Assembly: GCA_023257055.1 (NCBI GenBank)
Contig: JALRDG010000053.1
Location: 1 to 7,246 of the forward strand
Length of the DNA: 7,246 bases
Reading direction: 5' to 3'
Origin: Candidatus Saccharimonadia bacterium
GTDB lineage: Bacteria > Patescibacteriota > Saccharimonadia > Saccharimonadales > Saccharimonadaceae
Under the pieces are notes generated by a model. It was not told where the DNA came from. It saw nothing but the letters and a program-made list of their open reading frames with translations, and made no database searches. A program made the position numbers and the translations under genes. This document shows positions 1 to 5,743 of this stretch, in pieces (position 1 is the stretch's first letter; the number at the start of each line of letters is the position of its first letter).

Positions 1-2
1 TC

Positions 3-272
3 CCACTAACGAACGAACAGGCAACGAGCGTCGGTGTTGGAGCGTACATGAACTTCGAGGGTGGTTCGGTCTATTGGAGCTCTCAAACGGGTGCAAGAAT
101 GATCAAAGGTGCTATCCGTAATCACTGGCGAAACCTTGGCGCAGAAAAGTCATATCTAGGTTATCCAACGAGCGACGAATATGCGATTTCTGGCGGTATG
201 CGGTCGAATTTCCAAAATGGGTATATTACTTGGAGTGCTTCGACTGGCGCTGTAACTGATCGTCGATATTAA
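3..272 (+). CDS. LGFP-repeat protein, C-terminal fragment (5' end outside window)
   Basis: The reading frame is open from the window edge and ends at TAA 270-272, giving 89 visible residues. An ATG at 48 exists, but repeat-like sequence continues in frame upstream of it (LTNEQATSVGVGAY), so the gene almost certainly starts before the window. The fragment shows the end of one LGFP repeat (NFEGGSVYWSSQTGA, then IKGAIRNHW) followed by a complete one (LGYPTSDE, then NFQNGYITWSASTGA). LGFP repeats (Pfam family) are known mainly from actinobacterial secreted and mycolyltransferase-type proteins, where they are thought to anchor proteins to the cell wall. The repeats reach almost to the C-terminus, so the unseen N-terminal part should hold the secretion signal and any catalytic domain. 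A surface or wall-binding role is inferred; any enzymatic activity is unknown. Confidence 0.82.
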   Translation, partial: PLTNEQATSVGVGAYMNFEGGSVYWSSQTGARMIKGAIRNHWRNLGAEKSYLGYPTSDEYAISGGMRSNFQNGYITWSASTGAVTDRRY

Positions 273-308
273 CTAATCATACCCTCGTGCTAGTAGTGCC
301 TCGCGTGC

Positions 309-314
309 TATAAT
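309..314 (+). promoter_or_regulatory. Candidate -10 box for the pilin-RCC1-lectin gene
   Basis: A perfect TATAAT lies 19 nt before the ATG at 334. No convincing TTGACA-like -35 is seen at the expected distance. The predicted transcript would start near 321 and carry a short leader with a weak ribosome-binding site (AAGG, 327-330) only 3 nt from the ATG. The gene therefore appears to be transcribed separately from the LGFP gene 61 nt upstream. Confidence 0.5.
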
Positions 315-333
315 AATCCCAAGCATAAGGTAT

Positions 334-2748
334 ATGAAAATTCATCATTTAAAGTTTCGACTAGGGCGCTCTACTGGGTTCGCATTGCCGACGGTATTGC
401 TTTCTTCAGTTATTTTACTTGCCTTACTTATGGTCTCTGTGAGTGCTATCGCTTCACTACGGGTCGGGATGAATACGCAGTACTATGATCAACTTGCTCG
501 TGCGGCAGCTGAATCTGGGGTAGCAAAGGTAAGCGCGTGTTTGGAAGCAAACGCCTACGTGGTTACGTGGTCCGAATCAAAGCCACTCACTCCTCAGACG
601 GATTGCCAGGGAAATGTATTAGCTGGGCAAAGTGCGTATGTGCTCGAAACGGGCCTTGTTCGAACATCTTTCCGGGTTGGACTTCCGGAAACAAGCGCTC
701 TCAACTCGTATGTCAATGCAAAGGCGGATGCAAAAGTTGAGATACTGCGCAAAGGTACAGTCACCCCTTGGCAGACGTACAGCAAGACGCTGGCAAATGT
801 ATCGCGTATGAACGACATACCAGTCATATCGGGTGGGTCCGGCTGGAAGGATAATGGCCATATTGTTACCGTACTAACAGCGAGTAGGCAGCTCTATGGT
901 GCCGGTGAAAATATCGATACACAAATCACCGACTCCGGATCGCCGGCGAACATAACGAATCCTGTTAAAATGCAGCTCCCTCCAGGGGTGCTATCGATCA
1001 AGCAAGCGGTTACATCGGGACAAGGTGGATCGTTTGTATGTATAATTGGCGACAATGATTTAGTATACTGCCGCGGTGGAGGTGGTGGAGGTGGTGTCGA
1101 TGGCACGACGGGCGCTTACATGCTCGAAGGAGTAAGGACATGGGCGCGGCTGCCTCTCCCGAGTGGTTTGCGAGCTAAGCAGGTTGTCGCTAACGCATTC
1201 GGTACGGATAGTGTCTGCGCATTAACGACAACTAATAGAGTATTTTGTGCCGGTCACAATTTATATGGTCGGTTAGGTGTCGGTTCGACTGACCAAAATA
1301 TTCCATATGCGACGTCGCCAACACGGGAGGTGATTGCGTATGACGAAAACGGTGTCCGGCTGTACTTTAAAAAAGTGTATTCGAACATGGAAGTAACGTG
1401 CAGTATAGCAACCAATGACGATCTCTACTGTTCTGGTCCAAACGCTTATGGTAAACTCACTGGCCCAACTAGCGGCTCGAGTATCTATACGCCCATCCGA
1501 TACTCTCTGCCTAAATACACTGGTTCCAATATCAAGCGTAAAATAGAAGATGTATTTATTCCGTATCATGGAGGTAATGGGGCGCACATGATGTATATCT
1601 TAGCGACCGACGGTACAATATGGGCGAGCGGAACTAATTCATACGGATCACTGGCGCCACCGGGTGGATCAACGACGTATTCGACTGGCAGCACGCAAAC
1701 GCCGCATTTTTGGGGTAACGATGTCATGAGCCGCGGCGGATATGTGCAGTTCACCGCTAACGGTGTGACGAAATGTTTTGATAACGACAGTGGCGGAAGT
1801 GCGAATGGTAATATTATTCACCTTTGGACATGCAATGATTCAAGCGCAAACCAAGAGTGGATGTATACAAACGAGGGGCAGATATATAATCCGAGAACCG
1901 ATAAGTGTCTTGATGTTCCTGCTCAGTCGGTTACGCTCAAGACGGCAGTGCAGCTGTACCAGTGTAACAATACACTAGGACAAAAGTTTGAGTGGCGTGA
2001 AGACGGCACCATTCGGTACATGAAAGATCCGACCATCTGCCTGGATATTCAGAGTAATAATGCCAGTGATGGTGTCCGAGTGCAAATTTACACCTGTAAT
2101 GGTACGAATGCGCAAAAATTTATGCCGCAAAACGAGTCCAGTTTTGCATGGCGTGCAGGGATTATTGGTAGTCGGGAATTTTGTGCCATTCGCTCTGACT
2201 ATGTAATTAGCGGTGCGGAGCGAGGTGGCGATATGCGTTGCGCTGGTCCAAACGAATATGGCCAGCTAGGTAACACAAGTAGTACACATCCTAGCTTAAA
2301 TCACGAAGGCGCCTGTGTTGGGACTCCCGTTAATAGTCGTAATGTACTTCGATGGGGGGCAGCTACACCGACGGGTGGGTTTGAAAAAGTGGATGTCTCG
2401 AAGCTAACTTCGGAATGGCAGCAACAGTATAATTCTTTAATGGTAATTACGAAATCTGGTCGTGTGATGGGCTCGGGACTGAATCAATACGGTAAACTCG
2501 GAAACGGTGCACTGGGCGACGCGGCCAACAGCTATCGGCAGTGTGGAACGGTAGAATTTAAGCTTCCTGTCGGAGTGAAGGCGGTGAGTTTGTCGGCACG
2601 AGATGAATATACAGCATATGTTCTCGGTGATGATGGGAATATTTATGCTTCAGGGCGTAATAATAATGGTCAGATTGGCGACGGCACAACAACCGATCGC
2701 CATACGCCAGTAGTAATGCAAATACCTCGCACGACAACAACGTATTAA
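334..2748 (+). CDS. Pilin-like secreted protein with RCC1 propeller and inserted ricin-B lectin domain
   Basis: The protein has 804 residues. The N-terminus is a basic leader ending in G15-F16, followed by a hydrophobic helix (16-45). This resembles a type IV prepilin cleavage site, but the usual Glu at +5 is Thr, as can occur in PilX/GspK-like minor pilins. Residues 46-180 form a pilin-like stalk or head. RCC1-type repeats are then seen at about 187, 243, 303 (CAGHNLYGRLG), 364 (CSGPNAYGKL), 429 (ASGTNSYGSL), 634 (CAGPNEYGQLG), 711 (GSGLNQYGKLG) and 770 (ASGRNNNGQIGDGTT). Between the fifth and sixth lies a ricin-B beta-trefoil (about 467-600) with three repeats, each a Cys pair plus a QxW-like motif (Q507-W509, QKF 550-552, QKF 594-596). 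There are 18 Cys, mostly in regularly spaced pairs, suggesting an oxidised extracellular protein. A pilus-associated or membrane-anchored adhesin that binds glycans is inferred; substrate and host are unknown. The start is supported by the weak SD and by the placement of the leader. Confidence 0.85.
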   Translation: MKIHHLKFRLGRSTGFALPTVLLSSVILLALLMVSVSAIASLRVGMNTQYYDQLARAAAESGVAKVSACLEANAYVVTWSESKPLTPQTDCQGNVLAGQSAYVLETGLVRTSFRVGLPETSALNSYVNAKADAKVEILRKGTVTPWQTYSKTLANVSRMNDIPVISGGSGWKDNGHIVTVLTASRQLYGAGENIDTQITDSGSPANITNPVKMQLPPGVLSIKQAVTSGQGGSFVCIIGDNDLVYCRGGGGGGGVDGTTGAYMLEGVRTWARLPLPSGLRAKQVVANAFGTDSVCALTTTNRVFCAGHNLYGRLGVGSTDQNIPYATSPTREVIAYDENGVRLYFKKVYSNMEVTCSIATNDDLYCSGPNAYGKLTGPTSGSSIYTPIRYSLPKYTGSNIKRKIEDVFIPYHGGNGAHMMYILATDGTIWASGTNSYGSLAPPGGSTTYSTGSTQTPHFWGNDVMSRGGYVQFTANGVTKCFDNDSGGSANGNIIHLWTCNDSSANQEWMYTNEGQIYNPRTDKCLDVPAQSVTLKTAVQLYQCNNTLGQKFEWREDGTIRYMKDPTICLDIQSNNASDGVRVQIYTCNGTNAQKFMPQNESSFAWRAGIIGSREFCAIRSDYVISGAERGGDMRCAGPNEYGQLGNTSSTHPSLNHEGACVGTPVNSRNVLRWGAATPTGGFEKVDVSKLTSEWQQQYNSLMVITKSGRVMGSGLNQYGKLGNGALGDAANSYRQCGTVEFKLPVGVKAVSLSARDEYTAYVLGDDGNIYASGRNNNGQIGDGTTTDRHTPVVMQIPRTTTTY
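1075..1095 (+). repeat. Short GGT/GGA tandem tract encoding seven glycines
   Basis: Seven consecutive Gly codons use only GGT and GGA, arranged as two copies of the 9-bp unit GGTGGAGGT plus one GGT. They encode residues 248-254, exactly where the second RCC1 repeat would normally carry its conserved Gly-x-Asn-x-x-Gly loop. The tract could gain or lose whole codons by slippage without breaking the frame. Confidence 0.7.
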
Positions 2749-2763
2749 GCAGTGGTTTATGTC

Positions 2764-2772
2764 TGTTACAAT
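2764..2772 (+). promoter_or_regulatory. Extended -10 promoter of folD, leaderless arrangement
   Basis: TGTTACAAT matches an extended -10 (TGn plus TACAAT). It ends 7 nt before the ATG at 2780, so transcription should begin at or next to the start codon. No Shine-Dalgarno sequence is present between the box and the ATG (GGTTTAG). No clear -35 is seen, which fits an extended -10 promoter. Confidence 0.55.
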
Positions 2773-2779
2773 GGTTTAG

Positions 2780-3583
2780 ATGAAACTTCTTAATGGATTA
2801 GAACTTGCCGGCTTCATAAAAGAGCGCCAGGCAAAGCAGGTGCGGGCGCTTCGCCAAGCGCATAAGGTGTTCCCGAAGCTCGCTATCGTGCGTACGTCGG
2901 ACGATCCGGTCATTGCTACCTATGTTCGCTTGAAATGTCGCTATGGCAAAGAAATCCTTATTGACGTAGATGATTATATTGTCTCGAATGATGAACTACG
3001 CGCTACTATTTTGCGTCTCAATGAAGACGAGTTGGTACACGGCATTATCATCCAGCTACCACTTGCCGACACAACACAAACCGACGAGGTATTGTCTCTT
3101 GTTGCGCCAGAAAAAGATGTCGACGGCTTAGGTAGGAGTCCGCAGTTTGACGCGGCAACTCCAACGGCAATCAACTGGCTACTTGCTGGGTATGGCGTTG
3201 AGCTTCATGGTAAATCTGTTGCGATTGTTGGCCAGGGGCGACTTGTTGGTGCTCCATTATCAGAAATGTGGGAAAAGTCAGGGATTGCAGTCGCGCGGTT
3301 TGATGAGACGACGTCGCTCGCTCAATTGAATACATGCGATGTAGTAGTGACGGCAACCGGCCAGCCAGAGCTTATTACGTCTGACATGGTAAAGATTGGT
3401 GCGACAGTGGTGGATGCCGGTACGGCGACAGATAACGGCCGGGTGGTTGGAGATGTTTCTACTGAAGTTCGCGAGCGTGATGATATTACGATCACGCCGG
3501 AAAAAGGTGGTGTCGGCCCACTAACAGTTGCTGCGTTATTCGACAACGTTATTACGGCCGCACAGCGCCGGATTCGTCGCTAA
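2780..3583 (+). CDS. folD: FolD-family methylenetetrahydrofolate dehydrogenase/cyclohydrolase
   Basis: The 267-residue protein belongs to the bifunctional family that interconverts 5,10-methylene-THF, 5,10-methenyl-THF and 10-formyl-THF in the cytoplasm using NAD(P), supplying one-carbon units for purines and formyl-Met. Family signatures are present: Y48-x3-K52 (catalytic lysine), GIIIQLPL at 88-95 with the conserved Gln92, KDVDG at 112-116, the Rossmann segment VGQGRLVGAPL (150-160), ATGQPELI (192-199), VVDAG (210-214) and GGVGPLT (243-249). It is shorter than the usual 280-300 residues: the loop between KDVDG and the normally PCTP motif is reduced by about ten residues, and the Cys there is Ala (AATPTAI). 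The usual GRS of the cofactor loop reads GQG. The Lys-Gln-Asp core is kept, so activity is likely; cofactor preference is uncertain. It probably has its own leaderless promoter. Confidence 0.93.
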   Translation: MKLLNGLELAGFIKERQAKQVRALRQAHKVFPKLAIVRTSDDPVIATYVRLKCRYGKEILIDVDDYIVSNDELRATILRLNEDELVHGIIIQLPLADTTQTDEVLSLVAPEKDVDGLGRSPQFDAATPTAINWLLAGYGVELHGKSVAIVGQGRLVGAPLSEMWEKSGIAVARFDETTSLAQLNTCDVVVTATGQPELITSDMVKIGATVVDAGTATDNGRVVGDVSTEVRERDDITITPEKGGVGPLTVAALFDNVITAAQRRIRR

Positions 3584-3584
3584 T

Positions 3585-3956
3585 TTATTCTAGCCCGAGG
3601 GTTTCTTTGACGCGGGCAACGACCTGTCGCGGTGTTAGGTCTGCTTTTACGATATAGCTTTCAATACCAAGCTTTTCAAGCTCTTTCGGTGACTCTTCTT
3701 TGCCGAGATTCGTCAGAACGATAACTGGGATGTCTCGTCCCCAGCTTTCCTTGCGAATTTTTGCTAGCGCTTCTGGGCCATCCATTTCGGGCATTTGTAG
3801 ATCAAGCAGGATGATATCGGGCTGAAAGTCTTCGACAAGCGCCACGCCTCGATTGCCATTGTCCGCAAGTCGCACGTCAAACCCGTCGGACTCGAACTTC
3901 ATACGGTACATCTGGCTAATAACTGGGTCGTCTTCGAGAATGGCAATTTTGGTCAT
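3585..3956 (-). CDS. Stand-alone CheY-like response regulator receiver
   Basis: The 123-residue protein is a single REC domain with no output domain. The acidic pocket is E8-D9-D10, the phospho-acceptor is D52 (IILLDLQMPEMDG context), the switch Thr is T82 (IVLTN) and the conserved Lys is K104 (YIVKAD). All residues needed for phosphorylation are present, so it should act as a phosphorylated adaptor or phosphorelay intermediate rather than a direct DNA-binding regulator. Its stop codon is 1 nt from the folD stop on the opposite strand. It is transcribed divergently from the GNAT-E1 fusion gene, whose downstream neighbour is a sensor histidine kinase. That kinase is a candidate phosphodonor, but this is only inferred from proximity. 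The ATG is preceded by a -10 box and no SD, so the start is placed by the leaderless arrangement and by the REC domain beginning at residue 2. Confidence 0.93.
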   Translation of the reverse strand: MTKIAILEDDPVISQMYRMKFESDGFDVRLADNGNRGVALVEDFQPDIILLDLQMPEMDGPEALAKIRKESWGRDIPVIVLTNLGKEESPKELEKLGIESYIVKADLTPRQVVARVKETLGLE

Positions 3957-3960
3957 AGTA

Positions 3961-3978
3961 ACAGTATATAATATCTGT
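3961..3978. promoter_or_regulatory. Imperfect inverted repeat overlapping the receiver gene promoter
   Basis: ACAGTATATAATATCTGT has matching ends (ACAG and CTGT) around an AT-rich centre that pairs only with a one-base offset. It covers the predicted -10 box of the minus-strand receiver gene, so it could be an operator. An AT-rich promoter can look palindromic by chance, so confidence is low. Confidence 0.25.
3963..3968 (-). promoter_or_regulatory. -10 box of the receiver gene, leaderless arrangement
   Basis: Read on the minus strand, TATACT is followed by six bases (GTTACT) and then the ATG at 3956. Transcription should begin at about the start codon. There is no Shine-Dalgarno sequence, and no good -35 hexamer at 16-18 nt. 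Confidence 0.5.
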
Positions 3979-4014
3979 ACGTATTGTGATACAAGACTCG
4001 GAAGGGTGCACTAG

Positions 4015-4043
4015 TTGACATTTATGTGATTATGTAATAAAAT
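4015..4043 (+). promoter_or_regulatory. Strong sigma70-type promoter for the GNAT-E1 fusion gene
   Basis: A perfect -35 (TTGACA, 4015-4020), a 17-nt spacer and a -10 of TAAAAT (4038-4043) form the best promoter in the window. Transcription should start near 4050, leaving a leader of about 50 nt before the ATG at 4101. This differs from the other promoters here, which leave almost no leader. An AGGTGAT matching anti-SD sequence lies at 4066-4072 in the leader. Confidence 0.75.
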
Positions 4044-4100
4044 AATAAAAAGTTTAAATCACGATAGGTGATTATTGCATGTATATGCATGGTGAGTGGA

Positions 4101-5726
4101 ATGTCGATACGGTCAATTGAGCAGTTTAATCCTGGAGAGCATAATCTGAAACAAACCTCCGAAAATACAATCGGACTAGGTGACAATTTTTTTTTGAGTG
4201 AAGCTACGCCAGGCACTGACGATTGGTTGGCGATGGGGCGACTCCGTTCTGAGGTGTATGTTTATAACTGTCATTTTCTAGGCGAAGACGCTATAGATGA
4301 GAATGGTGCAGAGTATGACGAGTATGACGAATTTTCTAAGCACTTTATAGCCAAGAATGAAATAGGTGAGGTGGTGGGTACTGTTCGCGTGGTTTCTAGA
4401 GATGCCGAGGGCCTGCTCCCTGGTGAAAGGCTTTTTGATGCGAGTCTCCCCGAGGTGGCGCATGAGATTTCACGTATCATGGTAACTCCTGATTACCCAG
4501 TTGCCCAGAAGCCGCTCCTTAGTATGCTTCTTATGCGTGCGGCACTAAAGGAGACGGATACAAGTGACGCAAAGGTTTGTGCAGTAGTGGAAGAGAACTT
4601 CCGGCGATATCTTTCTAATATTATTGGGATAGAGACCACCGAGGTTGCTCCTAGGAGAATGATTGAAGAGTATAATACCGAGAATATACTGGTAACCATG
4701 CACCCTCGCCGCATAACAAGTCAGGTCCATTCTCGGGATGACCGACCTCGATTAAGGGGTTTCCCTGAAAAGCTAGCGCCTGCGTTTGAGCAAAATGCGA
4801 CTGAGCGCGGTCTTGGAAGGGTTTCGTTGAGTAGTCTTATGGGTCCCAACTTCGAACAATTTAATCGTAACTTGGGGTTTATGAATTACGAAGAGCTGAT
4901 ACATCTGAGTGGCGCGTCAGTGGCTATTGCAGGAGTAGGTGGTGATGGTGGTGAGCTGGCAATTACTCTTGCTCAGATGGGGGTTGGAAACTTTCGTTTG
5001 GCGGACCCCGAGGTATTTGAGGTAGGTAATCTCAATAGGCAGGCCGGAGCATCGTATAAGACGCTCGGGCGGAATAAGGCGGATGTTATAGCTGAACAAA
5101 TAAAAGATATAAATCCATACGCCCAAGTTGCAATTTATACCGAAGGCGTTAATGAGGATAATATTTCCGAGTTTATCGCCGGCAGCAATCTTGTTATTGA
5201 TGAGACAGAATTTACGACGCCAGAAATCGGCACTATGATAGCCCGTGAGGCGAGGGGTAATAATCTACCGGTACTTATGGCTATGAATGTAGGTTTCGGA
5301 TCATACGTCACGTCATTCAGTCCTGACGGGGTTAGTTTTGAAAAGTATTTAGGGCTAAGTGAAAAAATGACACTTGAAGAGATTAAAAATACTGAAGTTC
5401 CTATTTACCGCTGGGTACCCCACGTACCCTCGTATAGTGATATGAATATTTTTGCTAAAGTCGCCAGTGGCTCTGTAAGTACGCCGAGTGTCGCTCCAGG
5501 TGTTAAAATGGCTGCCGCTGATGCATCCGTACAGGCTATGGCGCATTTGCTTAAGGATATTACTCCACAGCGCGAATCATGGATTCGGTACGCACCAAAG
5601 GGCCGCTCATTCGATGCAATTGATGGCGTGCATAATGTACGAAGTCCACGCCTGCACTTTGGAAGAACTGCCCTGAAAGCGTTAATGCGCACTCATCTGA
5701 AGATAAATCCACCCGCCGGTTATTAA
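4101..5726 (+). CDS. Fusion of LuxI/FeeM-type autoinducer-synthase GNAT domain and E1/ThiF-like adenylyltransferase
   Basis: From the ATG at 4101 the protein has 541 residues. In-frame starts at 4068 (GTG) and 4089 (ATG) are possible; 4101 was chosen because GGTGAG lies 4 nt upstream and the extra residues (IIACICMVSG) look non-coding. Residues about 33-190 carry the autoinducer-synthase pattern: LRSEVY (R49), EYDEYD (D73, D76), GTVRVV (R96) and HEISR (E122, R125). These match residues conserved in LuxI, FeeM and PEP-CTERM-associated acyltransferases. Residues about 245-490 form an E1-like Rossmann domain: GVGGDGG (278-284), ADPE with D302, NLNRQ with R313, and K326. The second Asp of the usual DxTDN motif is Glu (DETEF, 367-371). 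There is no Cys anywhere in this half, hence no CxxC zinc site and no thioester Cys. The probable chemistry is acyl or amino-group transfer coupled to adenylation of a carboxylate, making or modifying a small molecule. The substrate is unknown. The histidine kinase gene follows after 17 nt. Confidence 0.82.
   Translation: MSIRSIEQFNPGEHNLKQTSENTIGLGDNFFLSEATPGTDDWLAMGRLRSEVYVYNCHFLGEDAIDENGAEYDEYDEFSKHFIAKNEIGEVVGTVRVVSRDAEGLLPGERLFDASLPEVAHEISRIMVTPDYPVAQKPLLSMLLMRAALKETDTSDAKVCAVVEENFRRYLSNIIGIETTEVAPRRMIEEYNTENILVTMHPRRITSQVHSRDDRPRLRGFPEKLAPAFEQNATERGLGRVSLSSLMGPNFEQFNRNLGFMNYEELIHLSGASVAIAGVGGDGGELAITLAQMGVGNFRLADPEVFEVGNLNRQAGASYKTLGRNKADVIAEQIKDINPYAQVAIYTEGVNEDNISEFIAGSNLVIDETEFTTPEIGTMIAREARGNNLPVLMAMNVGFGSYVTSFSPDGVSFEKYLGLSEKMTLEEIKNTEVPIYRWVPHVPSYSDMNIFAKVASGSVSTPSVAPGVKMAAADASVQAMAHLLKDITPQRESWIRYAPKGRSFDAIDGVHNVRSPRLHFGRTALKALMRTHLKINPPAGY
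4187..4195 (+). repeat. Run of nine T inside the 5' part of the GNAT-E1 gene
   Basis: Nine consecutive T encode Phe-Phe and the first bases of Leu just before the GNAT domain. The frame is intact here. Such a homopolymer is a potential slippage site for polymerase, which would shut the gene off by frameshift. Confidence 0.6.
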
Positions 5727-5731
5727 TGTAG

Positions 5732-5737
5732 TATAAT
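5732..5737 (+). promoter_or_regulatory. -10 box of the histidine kinase gene, leaderless arrangement
   Basis: A perfect TATAAT is followed by six bases (CGCTAC) and the ATG at 5744. It sits in the 17-nt gap after the GNAT-E1 stop. No -35 and no Shine-Dalgarno sequence are visible. The kinase could be expressed from this promoter as a leaderless mRNA, and also by read-through from the upstream gene because no terminator lies between them. Confidence 0.6.
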
Positions 5738-5743
5738 CGCTAC

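Noticed and set aside
283..310. Imperfect direct repeat CCTCGTGCTA / CCTCGCGTGCTA before the pilin-RCC1 gene
   Set aside because: Only two short copies, with an indel; it could be an operator but chance is as likely, so it is not called as a feature.
894..1106. Minus-strand ORF with a proline run
   Set aside because: The proline run is only the antisense of the glycine tract in the RCC1 gene; there is no start signal or recognisable domain.
1273..1587. 104-residue minus-strand ORF
   Set aside because: It overlaps the RCC1 repeats, which are clearly coding on the plus strand, and resembles no known protein.
4068..4100. Upstream GTG (4068) or ATG (4089) as start of the GNAT-E1 gene
   Set aside because: The added residues are a short hydrophobic Cys-containing stretch, and neither codon has a well-spaced SD; ATG 4101 has GGTGAG at 4 nt. 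The alternative cannot be excluded.
5405..5692. 95-residue minus-strand ORF
   Set aside because: It lies wholly within the E1 domain of a well-supported gene, has no domain signature and no promoter or SD.
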